Origin: Bacillota bacterium
GTDB taxonomy: Bacteria; Bacillota; Clostridia; Lachnospirales; Lachnospiraceae
Assembly: GCA_023441965.1 (NCBI GenBank)
Contig: JAEZNB010000063.1
Location: forward strand, 1-40,336
DNA length: 40,336 nucleotides
Direction of reading: 5' to 3'
Shown here: piece after piece, positions 8,397-16,598 of the stretch
Position numbering within the stretch: position 1 is the first letter of the stretch
Layout: every line of letters begins with the position of its first letter
The notes under the pieces: generated by a model
Database searches by the model: none
The model's input: the letters and a program-made list of their open reading frames with translations, nothing else
What the model was told of the DNA's origin: nothing
Made by a program: the position numbers and the translations under genes

Positions 8397-9041
8397 CTAC
8401 TCATCCCAAAATTCTGCTTCAACCATGGCACACAGAAGATGATATATGACTGAATGCATTTCCTGCACTTCAGCCGTGACCGCAGAAGGAGCATGTATGA
8501 TCACATCAAACACATGATCCATCTTACCTTCCTTATTCCCTGTTAAGCCTATGGTCTTCAGGTTTTTTGCTTTTGCTACGATCCCGGCATTTATTACATC
8601 CTGCGAATTACCGGAAGTACTGATACCAATCAGGATATCTTCCGCTTTACCATAACCCATTACCTGTTGGGCAAATATCTCTGTACCTCCGATATCGTTC
8701 AGTACTGCTGTCATAAGTGAATTATGTGCACCTAGATTAATGGCCGGTAAAGACCCTTGTAATTTTTCTGCAAGTACGGTACCTTCTTCACCATATCCCT
8801 TTAGCTTTTCCTGCAGGTCACTATCCACAGGTCTTTTCATTAAAAACCCCTTTAATAGCTCCCCCACAATATGATCTGCATCTGCATTACTGCCTCCATT
8901 CCCACAGACCAATAGCTTACCGCCCATATGATAGGATCTGATGATGAGTTCAAATGCAACCATGATTTGCTCTTCTATCTTCTGTATAAAATGATATTTA
9001 CCGGAATATTGGTTTAAAATATTTGCTATTTCATGTTGCAT
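8397..9041 (-). CDS. gmhA: SIS-domain sedoheptulose-7-phosphate isomerase
   Basis: Converts sedoheptulose-7-P to D-glycero-D-manno-heptose-7-P, the first step to GDP- or ADP-heptose. 214 residues. The SIS core shows LVCGNGGSNADADHIVGELL (E. coli GmhA has GNGGSAADAQH), ILIGISTSGNSQDVINA, and a C-terminal EVQEMHSVIYHLLC. The Glu of GELL and the His of EMH fit the catalytic pair of GmhA. There is an extra loop (about residues 65-95) relative to the 190-residue enteric enzymes. ATG 9041 is preferred over GTG 9050 because GAGG lies 8 bases before it. With the kinase and the guanylyltransferase/phosphatase genes nearby it completes the heptose pathway. Confidence 0.87.
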   Translation of the reverse strand: MQHEIANILNQYSGKYHFIQKIEEQIMVAFELIIRSYHMGGKLLVCGNGGSNADADHIVGELLKGFLMKRPVDSDLQEKLKGYGEEGTVLAEKLQGSLPAINLGAHNSLMTAVLNDIGGTEIFAQQVMGYGKAEDILIGISTSGNSQDVINAGIVAKAKNLKTIGLTGNKEGKMDHVFDVIIHAPSAVTAEVQEMHSVIYHLLCAMVEAEFWDE

Positions 9042-9057
9042 CAATTGCACCTCGCTA

Positions 9058-10068
9058 TTATCGATCTAAATACCTACCGCCACTTTTAATACTGTCACGC
9101 CAGTAATTGAGTAAGTCCAGCATGGTCTTATCGAAGGATATCTGTGGCTTCCACCCTGTATGCTCTTTAAACTTCGAACAATCAGGTACCTGCAGATCAG
9201 CATCAATTGGTCTAAGACGTATGGGATCAGTCTCAACCTTAATGTCCTCTACAGTTGAAAAGGACAATAATTTCTTAAGCATGTCTCCAACGGTACAGGT
9301 ATATTCACCGCCGATGTTATAGTAAGCACCGGGTACCGGATCAATCGTAACCAACATATAATAAGCTCTTACCGCATCCCGGACATCAGCCCAAGTCCTC
9401 AATGAATCAAGATTTCCGGTCTTTACTACCGGAGGTAATAGGCCGGCTTCAATCATGGCAATCTGCTTTGCAAAGGTAGATTCTGCAAATACATCACCAC
9501 GGCGCGGTCCTGTATGTGTAAACATACGGGTTGTCATAACTGTCATGCCATATGCTTCTGCATAATATCTTCCAACCAGATCCGTCCCAACCTTTGATAT
9601 GGCATAGGGAGAAGCCGGATGGAAGGTACATTCTTCACTAATCGGTAGCTTTTCTTTGGGCACACGTCCAAACACCTCAGACGATGCACATACATGGATA
9701 ATCGGATTTAAGTGCAATAGATGCACTGCTTCCAATAAGCGACAGGTTCCCAGTATATTCGTATTTAAGGTATCTATCGGAGCAGTAAAGCTGGTCAGGG
9801 GATAGCTTTGGGCTGCCAGATGAAAAATATAATCCGGTTTCACATCATCTAAAACCTTTATTAAGGAGCTTTCATCATTCAGATCGCCATAGTGAACAAA
9901 TACTCTGTCTCCCTTATTGATGCGATCCAATAAATGGCGGATGTTATCCACGGGACTGCGCCACCTCTGCATGCCATGAATATCCCAATCTGTTTGTTCC
10001 AGTAAGAAATCGGCAAGATGAGATCCTACCATTCCTGTCATTCCTGTAATCAACGCTTTTTTGCTCAT
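9058..10068 (-). CDS. GDP-mannose 4,6-dehydratase-like SDR, possibly acting on GDP-heptose
   Basis: 336-residue extended SDR. N-terminal NAD(P) motif is TGMTGMVGSHLADFLL. Further blocks are VHYGDLNDESSL, HLAAQSYPLTSFTAP, CASSEVFG, PYAISKVGTDL (catalytic Tyr and Lys), and the GMD-type substrate blocks PRRGDVFAES and LDSLRTWADVRDAV. The last two place it with GDP-mannose 4,6-dehydratases rather than UDP-hexose epimerases. Unlike canonical GMD it has SSEVFG instead of TSELYG. It sits between hddA and gmhA, so the substrate may be GDP-D-glycero-D-manno-heptose, as for DmhA/DdahA of Yersinia and Campylobacter, instead of GDP-mannose. The start is ATG 10068, with GGAGG 8 bases upstream; earlier TTG and ATG codons fit the ribosome site worse. 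Confidence 0.85.
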   Translation of the reverse strand: MSKKALITGMTGMVGSHLADFLLEQTDWDIHGMQRWRSPVDNIRHLLDRINKGDRVFVHYGDLNDESSLIKVLDDVKPDYIFHLAAQSYPLTSFTAPIDTLNTNILGTCRLLEAVHLLHLNPIIHVCASSEVFGRVPKEKLPISEECTFHPASPYAISKVGTDLVGRYYAEAYGMTVMTTRMFTHTGPRRGDVFAESTFAKQIAMIEAGLLPPVVKTGNLDSLRTWADVRDAVRAYYMLVTIDPVPGAYYNIGGEYTCTVGDMLKKLLSFSTVEDIKVETDPIRLRPIDADLQVPDCSKFKEHTGWKPQISFDKTMLDLLNYWRDSIKSGGRYLDR

Positions 10069-10094
10069 TCTCATTACCTCCAACTACAATATAT

Positions 10095-11093
10095 TTACCA
10101 CTCGGGGGGATAACTCTCTGCTTTATAATAAAGGGTGTGGGTTCCGATATCTTCAAACCTAAACGGAACATATAGGAAGTCCTTTAACTCCTTTTTCAGT
10201 TCCTCCTGCCGGTCCTGTTCAACATAGAACAGGAAGAAGCCTCCGCCACCTGCTCCAAGTAATTTTCCGCCTATGGCCCCATGCTTTAATGCTCTCTCAT
10301 AGATCGCATCCAGTGAATCGTTTGTGATACAATCTATAATACCTCGTTTCAGCCTCCAGGTATAATCTAATAATTTACCAAAATCATTCAGATCACCCTT
10401 CGATGTAAGTATCTTTTCGGCCTCATTTACGAGGTTATTTATTTCCAGTAAATCCTTGATTTTATCCTTTACCGCTTCCTTTTGCTTACTGGCTATCTGC
10501 CCTGAAAATCTTGAGAAACCGGTGAAAAACAGCATAAGGTTGCTGTTCAATCTTTCCTTTCGCTCATTAGAGATTATAACCGGACTGACTACGATATCAT
10601 CATTGGTAAATCTAATCCGATTAAAGCCTCCAAAGGAAGTAGCGATCTGATCTTGAATTCCGCCGCTTTCATTACATAGAACTCTCTCCAGGTGGATTGC
10701 TTCCTTGGCCAGTTGCATCTTATCTACATACTGTCCCTTTAGAGCATGAAACGAATTTAACATGCCAACAGCAAATGAGCTGCTGCTTCCAATCCCTGAT
10801 CTTGCCGGTAAATCCGCATCATATCCGATACGCAATTCATGCATATCCAAATATTTCATTGCTTCTCTAACAGCAGGGTGTTGAATTTCATCTACCGTCT
10901 TTGTATTTTCTATTCTGGAATATGTAACCTGGTTAGAATAGTCAAAAAATCTAGGAAGATGTCTTACGGTAACATAACAGTATTTATCAAATGTAGTTGA
11001 TATCACACTCCCGCCATGTTCCTTATAAAATTCCGGGTAGTCCGTCCCTCCTCCGAAGAACGATATTCTGAATGGTGTTCTGGTTATAACCAT
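10095..11093 (-). CDS. hddA: D-glycero-D-manno-heptose 7-phosphate kinase (GHMP kinase)
   Basis: GHMP-superfamily kinase of 332 residues that phosphorylates C1 of heptose-7-P to give the 1,7-bisphosphate. It begins ITRTPFRISFFGGGTDYPEF, the substrate motif of HddA/fucokinase-type enzymes. The phosphate-binding motif PARSGIGSSSSFAVGML lies at about residues 96-112, and the third motif KLLGAGGGGFFLFYV near the C-terminus. The stop region is 26 bases before the dehydratase start. The 5' end overlaps the guanylyltransferase/phosphatase gene by 10 bases. The assignment to heptose rather than fucose or galactose relies on the adjacent gmhA and hddC-gmhB genes. Confidence 0.88.
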   Translation of the reverse strand: MVITRTPFRISFFGGGTDYPEFYKEHGGSVISTTFDKYCYVTVRHLPRFFDYSNQVTYSRIENTKTVDEIQHPAVREAMKYLDMHELRIGYDADLPARSGIGSSSSFAVGMLNSFHALKGQYVDKMQLAKEAIHLERVLCNESGGIQDQIATSFGGFNRIRFTNDDIVVSPVIISNERKERLNSNLMLFFTGFSRFSGQIASKQKEAVKDKIKDLLEINNLVNEAEKILTSKGDLNDFGKLLDYTWRLKRGIIDCITNDSLDAIYERALKHGAIGGKLLGAGGGGFFLFYVEQDRQEELKKELKDFLYVPFRFEDIGTHTLYYKAESYPPEW

Positions 11094-12361
11094 CTTTCGT
11101 TTTCACCTTCCTTATTTAGTAGTGAACATATAAAGTCTGTTAACCCGGTAAACATGGCATTATCCTTACCGATCAGTACAGTCTTGCATCCGGCACTATG
11201 TCCGGCCTCCATGTCACTTTCTGAATCACCCACCATATATGATTGGCTTAAATCAATGTTATACTTCTTCGCTGCATCAAGGAGCATTCCGGGCTTAGGC
11301 TTTCTGCATTCACACTCAATTTTAAGCTCGGCTACCTCTCCGTCATATCCTTTATGAGGATGATGGGGGCAATAAAAAATATCATCTACGTATGCACCCT
11401 TCTGTCCCAGCAGGGTCTCCATTTTATTATGGATCTCCTGCAGCTGAGTAAAAGTGGCATCCCCGCGAGCTATGATTGGTTGATTTGTAACTACGATTGC
11501 CAAGTAACCGCTCTCATTGATACTCCTGATCGCTTCTGCTACACCATCAATCAATTCAAAATCTTCGATATCCTTCAGAAATCCTTTATAGACATTAATC
11601 GTCCCATCTCTATCCAGAAAGATAGCCTTCTGCTTCCTGGATAAATTCTTGGCTTGCACTTTTCCTGATTTGATGTCATGAATAACCGATTTATATCTGT
11701 CCGGCGTCCCCATATCCTTCACATACTCCGGCGAATCATAGACGAATAACTTTCCACTCGGTATCAGGGGCTTTAAGATATCTCTGTCTAAATCAAGCTT
11801 CTTTAACTCTGTCATTGAAGCCAGGATGTTTGGACTTAACATATGAAGTCCGGCATTCACACGGTTTTTATACCATAGTCTCTGGTCTTCCTTATGCAGC
11901 CAATTTAATACCTGACCTTCTTCAGAAGCAATAATAACCCCACTATCGTAAGGATGATTATTGGGATGAGTAAAAAGTGTGGCGAGACCACCCATTCTCA
12001 CATGATGATCATAAAACCGTTTTATATCAATATCAAAAATTATATCTCCATTTAACAATAAGAAATCTTCCGATAACTCATTTTTAAGCAGATATAGCGC
12101 ACCGGCAGTTCCCAGTGGCTCATCTTCTGTAATATAACTGATATGAACTCCAAATTTTGACCCATCACCGAAGTAGTCTATAATGGCTTGTCCCAAAAAT
12201 CCAACTACAAGAATGATATCAGAATATCCCTGTTTTTCTAAGCCTTCTATCTGATATTGCAATATTGGTTTATCAAGGATCTGAATCATTGGTTTTGGAA
12301 CTTCGGAATTTATGGATTGTATTCGAGTACCTTTTCCTCCGGCCATAATTACTACTTTCAT
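11084..12361 (-). CDS. hddC-gmhB: Fused heptose-1-phosphate guanylyltransferase and heptose-1,7-bisphosphate 7-phosphatase
   Basis: 425-residue two-domain enzyme covering two steps of GDP-heptose synthesis. Residues 1 to about 230 form a sugar-phosphate nucleotidyltransferase: MAGGKGTRIQS, EVPKPMIQI, EDEPLGTAGAL, LLLNGDIIFDID. Residues about 245-425 form a GmhB-type HAD phosphatase: FLDRDGTINVYKGFL (nucleophile D250), VVTNQPIIARG, the zinc loop CPHHPHKG...CECRKPKPGM, and MVGDSESDMEAG. GmhB and HddC are usually separate proteins. The order of use is phosphatase, then guanylyltransferase; the fusion would let heptose-1-P pass directly between sites. Guanylyl specificity is inferred from HddC resemblance and from the GDP-sugar enzymes nearby. 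Confidence 0.88.
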   Translation of the reverse strand: MKVVIMAGGKGTRIQSINSEVPKPMIQILDKPILQYQIEGLEKQGYSDIILVVGFLGQAIIDYFGDGSKFGVHISYITEDEPLGTAGALYLLKNELSEDFLLLNGDIIFDIDIKRFYDHHVRMGGLATLFTHPNNHPYDSGVIIASEEGQVLNWLHKEDQRLWYKNRVNAGLHMLSPNILASMTELKKLDLDRDILKPLIPSGKLFVYDSPEYVKDMGTPDRYKSVIHDIKSGKVQAKNLSRKQKAIFLDRDGTINVYKGFLKDIEDFELIDGVAEAIRSINESGYLAIVVTNQPIIARGDATFTQLQEIHNKMETLLGQKGAYVDDIFYCPHHPHKGYDGEVAELKIECECRKPKPGMLLDAAKKYNIDLSQSYMVGDSESDMEAGHSAGCKTVLIGKDNAMFTGLTDFICSLLNKEGENERWL

Positions 12362-12419
12362 ATGAATCTATCATCCTCCATATCCTTTAACTTGTGATTC
12401 ATAGGTTCTGGGAAGCTGA

Positions 12420-13364
12420 TTAATTCCTATAGTTTTCCGAATTGATCAGGTAATCCTCGTAAACCTCTTTGAGCCCTGTTCTAAGGTCAATGCCGGGACG
12501 CCATCCCAAATCAAATAATCTGGAGGAATCCAGCAGTTTCCTGGGTGTACCATCCGGCATTGAGGTGTCAAAAACAAGCTCACCATCAAAACCTACGATC
12601 TCTGCGATCAGTGTTGCTAAGTCTTTAATTTTCAGATCTTCTCCGCATCCGATGTTGATACATTCATTTCCGGAATAATGATCCATTAGAAAGATACATG
12701 CATCGGCAATATCATCAATATGCATGAATTCTCTCATGGCTGCTCCGGTTCCCCATAAGGTAACCTCTTTTGCACCGGAAACTTTCGCTTCATGAAATTT
12801 CCTGATCAGGGCAGGTACCACATGGGAGGATACCGGATTATAGTTGTCTCCGGGGCCATACAAATTGCATGGCATTACAGAGATATAGTCCGTTCCGTAT
12901 TGCTTATTATAAAACTCACACATTTTTAAGCCGCATATTTTTGCTAATGCATAAGCTTCATTTGTTTTCTCCAGCTCGCCGGTTAATAAATAACTTTCTT
13001 TGATTGGCTGGGGTGTAATTCTGGGATAGATGCATCCGCTTCCCATAAACATTAATTTCTCTACCTTGTTGATGTATGAGCTATGGATAACATTGGTTTG
13101 AATTGCCGTATTGATATAAATAAACTCAGCCGGCGCTATATTGTTAATATGTATCCCACCAACCTTTGCGGCTGCTAAGAATACATACTCCGGTTTTTCT
13201 TCAGCAAAAAAATCTTCGACTTCCTTCTGTCTGGTCAGGTCAAGCTCCTTGTGAGTTCTGGTAATAATATTATCATATCCGGCCTTCTTCAGTCCTCTGA
13301 CAATGGCTGATCCAACAAGTCCACCGTGTCCCGCAACATAGATCTTTCCTTCTTTTTTCATCAT
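12420..13364 (-). CDS. fcl: GDP-L-fucose synthase-like epimerase/reductase
   Basis: 314-residue extended SDR that epimerises C3 and C5 and then reduces C4 of a GDP-4-keto-6-deoxy sugar with NADPH. Motifs: YVAGHGGLVGSAIVRGL near the N-terminus, AAAKVGGIHINN, MGSGCIYP (catalytic Ser and Cys), EAYALAKICGLKMCE (Tyr and Lys), SSHVVPALIRKF (catalytic His), and LWGTGAAMREFMHIDD. All are typical of Fcl/WcaG. The start has GGAGA about 6 bases upstream. Standard product is GDP-L-fucose from GDP-4-keto-6-deoxymannose. Because the locus also makes GDP-heptose, a 6-deoxyheptose product, as for the Fcl-like MlghC/DdahC of Campylobacter, is equally possible. Confidence 0.88.
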   Translation of the reverse strand: MMKKEGKIYVAGHGGLVGSAIVRGLKKAGYDNIITRTHKELDLTRQKEVEDFFAEEKPEYVFLAAAKVGGIHINNIAPAEFIYINTAIQTNVIHSSYINKVEKLMFMGSGCIYPRITPQPIKESYLLTGELEKTNEAYALAKICGLKMCEFYNKQYGTDYISVMPCNLYGPGDNYNPVSSHVVPALIRKFHEAKVSGAKEVTLWGTGAAMREFMHIDDIADACIFLMDHYSGNECINIGCGEDLKIKDLATLIAEIVGFDGELVFDTSMPDGTPRKLLDSSRLFDLGWRPGIDLRTGLKEVYEDYLINSENYRN

Positions 13365-13376
13365 GTATTCTCCATT

Positions 13377-14120
13377 CTACACAAATAAAAATTTTCCTAA
13401 CTCCATATAAAGACATTCCAGAATATACAGCCTACTAAAGCCATTGTCTCTATAAACACTATATCTGTCTTTGAAACGCATGATCATTTTTTTGATGCTT
13501 TTTTGGTTACTGACACCACCGAATCTAAAGTTAGCCAATACAGCATCAATTATGGTGATTTTGCACTTTCCTTTTATCACTCTCAATAACAGATTAAAGT
13601 CTTCATAAAAATGACCCTGATCGTATAAAAACTTATTATATACTGCCTTAGTAACAAATGTCGAGGGATGGCTCCAGTCTCTCGAGGTTATATATTTTCT
13701 CTGCCTTGAATACTTTACGTAGTCTTTGCCATCCAGTCGATGAGCCCGGGTATGACCGTAAGCATAGTCGAATCGCTTTGCTTCGTATTCTCGTACAACC
13801 GTCTCTATCGCATCCTTTTCATACCAATCGTCACTGTTAATGATTCCGATAATCTCACCGTGAGAGCACTTGATCCCTTTGTTCATGGCATCATAAAGTC
13901 CATTATCCTTCTCACTGATTACCTGGCAGCTGATATTCCTATTCTCAAATTTTTCCTTATAGCTTGATACGATCTGTAAGGTACTATCCTTGGAAACTCC
14001 ATCCACAATAATATACTCAATGTTATCATAAGTCTGACTTAACACAGACTCCAAAGTATCTCTGATCGTTTTTTCGCTATTCAAGCATACTGTAACTATA
14101 CTGACTAATACATGATTCAT
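13377..14120 (-). CDS. Glycosyltransferase family 2 (WcaA-like)
   Basis: 247-residue GT-A enzyme. N-terminal HVLVSIVTVCLNSEKTIRDT and the following EYIIVDGVSKDSTL bind the nucleotide. EKDNGLYDAMNKGI and IGIINSDDWYEKDA supply the metal-binding motif (NSDD). The C-terminal part has no long hydrophobic segment, so a cytoplasmic, membrane-associated protein is likely. ATG 14120 is chosen over ATG 14138 because AAGGAG lies 9 bases before it, and no ribosome site precedes the earlier codon. It lies 33 bases after the epimerase gene, close to the initiating transferase, so it may add the second sugar of the repeat unit. Confidence 0.87.
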   Translation of the reverse strand: MNHVLVSIVTVCLNSEKTIRDTLESVLSQTYDNIEYIIVDGVSKDSTLQIVSSYKEKFENRNISCQVISEKDNGLYDAMNKGIKCSHGEIIGIINSDDWYEKDAIETVVREYEAKRFDYAYGHTRAHRLDGKDYVKYSRQRKYITSRDWSHPSTFVTKAVYNKFLYDQGHFYEDFNLLLRVIKGKCKITIIDAVLANFRFGGVSNQKSIKKMIMRFKDRYSVYRDNGFSRLYILECLYMELGKFLFV

Positions 14121-14153
14121 TATCAAATACTCCTTCATCGGGCCAAACTGAAT

Positions 14154-15008
14154 TCATAATGATTTTTTAATCGATGTCGTAAAATCATTTATGATAAAAG
14201 ATGTATCAGAGATGTCAAAAGAAAAGGTTAAATTCCCATATATCTTGCGAAACAGAGGGATAAATCCTGATAACACAGTAACCATCCATCCCATTAGCTT
14301 ACTGTAGTGTGTCTTCTTTCCATTCATCTCTCGAATAGTTGCAATAATGCTGTTTGTTGAGATATAAGCATCATTCTGAGGATAAAAGACCCCAAAATCA
14401 TTCCGATCTATTCTTTCCTTAACAAAGGATGCCAGGTTTTCTATGTGAATCATACTCCTGTAGTTCTGGATTTTCGGAAGAACAGGAAGGGAATTGGCAT
14501 ACTTGCGTAAGGTTGCATAATTTCCTTTGCAATTAGCTCCGTATACCATAGGCGATCTTATACAGACCGTGTGAAAGGTATCGCAGTTCAGCTTTTGAAT
14601 CGCAAGATCAGCCTCCAATTTACTCTTACCATATGCATTGATCGGTTGAGGTATGGTGTCCTTCGTAATGGTTACAGGTACTCCGATCTTAGCATCAATA
14701 CCGTAAATGATGGCACTGCTCATATAGATGAACTGTTTTATCTTGTCCTCTTTCGCCTTTTGAGCCACTTCGATTGCTAAATCCCGATTAATTTTATAGT
14801 ATAGGCCATCTAGCTTTTTATCGGTTGATACATGAGCGATCCCCGCCACATGGTAAACCACATCATATCCTTCAAATGACAGGTTATGCCATGCAGGATC
14901 CTGCATATCCAGCGTATTGATGACATATTCCTCCGGCCATTGCTTCAGCCAGTTCTCTACTGAGGTTCCCACATAACTATTCGCACCGGTGATTAAGATC
15001 TTTTTCAT
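14154..15008 (-). CDS. NAD(P)-dependent 4-keto-sugar reductase/epimerase (WbpV/WbpK-like)
   Basis: 284-residue extended SDR. Motifs: KKILITGANSYVG (residues 2-14), VVYHVAGIAHVS, YMSSAIIYG, and catalytic Y126GKSK130. Family members that sit beside a membrane 4,6-dehydratase and a phosphoglycosyl transferase reduce or epimerise UDP-4-keto-6-deoxy-GlcNAc to UDP-QuiNAc or UDP-FucNAc. Here the dehydratase is at 19898 and the transferase is directly upstream in the operon. The protein is at the short end of the family (about 280-320) but all core motifs are present. AAGGA precedes the ATG. The stereochemistry of the product cannot be read from the sequence. Confidence 0.83.
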   Translation of the reverse strand: MKKILITGANSYVGTSVENWLKQWPEEYVINTLDMQDPAWHNLSFEGYDVVYHVAGIAHVSTDKKLDGLYYKINRDLAIEVAQKAKEDKIKQFIYMSSAIIYGIDAKIGVPVTITKDTIPQPINAYGKSKLEADLAIQKLNCDTFHTVCIRSPMVYGANCKGNYATLRKYANSLPVLPKIQNYRSMIHIENLASFVKERIDRNDFGVFYPQNDAYISTNSIIATIREMNGKKTHYSKLMGWMVTVLSGFIPLFRKIYGNLTFSFDISDTSFIINDFTTSIKKSL

Positions 15009-15037
15009 TTCACAGATTCCTTTATCAATTTATTCTT

Positions 15038-15688
15038 CTAGTCCCGGATATCATCCTCAATGATGGTTGCAGCAATTCTCTCTTCATTCACCTTGTCTTC
15101 CACATCCTTTCGGGACAAGACAAGTAGAATTGTTTTGAAGAATATCTCCAAATCTATCTTCAGACCGATATTTTTGACATATGTGATTTCATAGTTATAC
15201 TTATCCTGAACGGTGATATTATTCCGCCCATGAATCGCTGTCCAACTGGTGATGCCCGGAAGAACCTCGAAGCGGATCAGCTGCTCTCTACTGTATGTAC
15301 CAAGATCATTGATCAGAAAGGGTCTTGGACCTATGAAGCTCATATCTCCCTTCAAAATATTAAATAATTGCGGCAACTCGTCAATACTGGTCTTTCTTAA
15401 GACCTTCCCGGATACGGTCATTCTCTCATAGTCTGTTAATGGTACTCCGTTCTTCATCGTCTCTGTTCTCATGGAACGGAATTTATAGATTGTGAAAATC
15501 TGCTGATGATAACCCGGCCTTCTCTGCTTAAAAACGGCAGGTCCTCTTGACTCCGCCTTCACCCAAATGGCAGCCAATAACATAATCGGCCATAGGATGA
15601 GCAGCATGAGCAAGGCCAGCAAAATATCAGAGAATCTTTTGAACCTCAAGTAAACCCTTTGTTTCTTAGAGAAGCTATAATTGTCCAT
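15038..15688 (-). CDS. Initiating phosphoglycosyl transferase (bacterial sugar transferase family, PglC-like)
   Basis: Monotopic enzyme of 216 residues that transfers a sugar-1-phosphate from a UDP-sugar to undecaprenyl phosphate, starting the repeat unit. One hydrophobic segment lies at about residues 22-43 (the re-entrant membrane helix). Core blocks follow: VKAESRGPAVFKQRRPG, IYKFRSMRTE, LRKTSIDELPQLFNILKG (Asp-Glu catalytic dyad), DMSFIGPRPFL, and PGITSWTAIHGRNN. It lacks the large N-terminal membrane domain of WcaJ/WbaP. ATG 15688 has AGGTGGGG 8 bases upstream; an in-frame GTG at 15700 is possible. The preceding reductase and dehydratase suggest UDP-QuiNAc or UDP-FucNAc (or a derivative) as donor. 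Confidence 0.92.
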   Translation of the reverse strand: MDNYSFSKKQRVYLRFKRFSDILLALLMLLILWPIMLLAAIWVKAESRGPAVFKQRRPGYHQQIFTIYKFRSMRTETMKNGVPLTDYERMTVSGKVLRKTSIDELPQLFNILKGDMSFIGPRPFLINDLGTYSREQLIRFEVLPGITSWTAIHGRNNITVQDKYNYEITYVKNIGLKIDLEIFFKTILLVLSRKDVEDKVNEERIAATIIEDDIRD

Positions 15689-15707
15689 GAATAACCCCAC
15701 CTGATTC

Positions 15708-16598
15708 CTATCTTGGTTTAGCCGGATTTCCTACAACAACTGATTGGTCCGCTACATCCTTTAATACTACGGCGCCCATTCCAACCAAGGATTTGCTTCC
15801 GATGTGTATTCCGTTCCTGATTGTTGCGTTACCGGAGATATAAACCTGTTCCCCTGTTGAGGAGCTGCCAAACATGATCGATTCACCTACGATGAAGGTA
15901 TCAGCTCCGATATGAACATTATGGGATATAAAACAGCAATTATCTATTTTACTCCCGGTGCATATGACAGTATCATCAATTGCCCCGCGGCCAATTACAG
16001 TATTCGCTCCGATCTGAACATCATCCTCGAGGATGACCCCACCGAATTGAGGCATGGTGACTGCCTTACCGTTTTCATCCCGGTCGGTTGACAGCCCATC
16101 GGCTCCGATCACTGTATTCTCCCGAATCACTACATTATTACCGATGATGACCTTCCCAAGCAGCTTCGTACCTGAACCGATGTATACATGCTTACCGATT
16201 GTAACCTCCGGTCCGATATATACTCCGGGAAAGATAACCGCCTCTTCTCCGATTACAGCACCCTTGCAGATATAAGCCCCATTGATTACCTCATATTCGC
16301 AGGGGGTTGGATGATTCGTGATCTGATTTGTCTGAAAAAATCTGCAAAATTCCAGATGGGGATTGCTACATTTTACAACCGCATGCCTTTCTTCGATCTC
16401 CTGGGGGACATCCAGCTCCTCCGGCCAGAAAACCAGACAATTGCGTACTTGAGCTAAGCTGTCGGCCCTATTTACAAAACCGGAGGTTACCATCATCACC
16501 GTATTGTCCTTGGGATGATCCAGGGAGGAGGGAGCGTAAACAGAGAAATCCCTATTGTCTAAGTATTTATTTACATGAACGTCAAAATAATGTTTCAT
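15708..16598 (-). CDS. LpxD-like left-handed beta-helix acyltransferase
   Basis: 296-residue hexapeptide-repeat acyltransferase. After a roughly 100-residue N-terminal domain there are more than ten hexapeptide turns (such as GAVIGEEAVIFPGVYIGPEV). The middle follows the LpxD pattern closely: GADGLS, MPQFGGVILEDDVQIGANTV, GAIDDTVICTGSKIDN, and SHNVHIG, whose His matches the LpxD catalytic His. LpxD N-acylates a UDP-amino sugar with a 3-hydroxyacyl-ACP. No lipid A pathway is visible here, so the substrate is probably an amino sugar of the surface glycan. ATG 16598 overlaps the thiolase stop (TGATG), with GGAGAAG in the thiolase end, so the two genes are translationally coupled. Other QdtC/PglD-like N-acetyltransferases are the alternative. 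Confidence 0.82.
   Translation of the reverse strand: MKHYFDVHVNKYLDNRDFSVYAPSSLDHPKDNTVMMVTSGFVNRADSLAQVRNCLVFWPEELDVPQEIEERHAVVKCSNPHLEFCRFFQTNQITNHPTPCEYEVINGAYICKGAVIGEEAVIFPGVYIGPEVTIGKHVYIGSGTKLLGKVIIGNNVVIRENTVIGADGLSTDRDENGKAVTMPQFGGVILEDDVQIGANTVIGRGAIDDTVICTGSKIDNCCFISHNVHIGADTFIVGESIMFGSSSTGEQVYISGNATIRNGIHIGSKSLVGMGAVVLKDVADQSVVVGNPAKPR

Noticed and set aside
15708..16598. LpxD-like protein as evidence of a Gram-negative, lipid A-making host
   Set aside because: PolC, operon order and ribosome sites indicate Clostridia, and no other lipid A genes are present in the window; the gene sits within a glycan operon.
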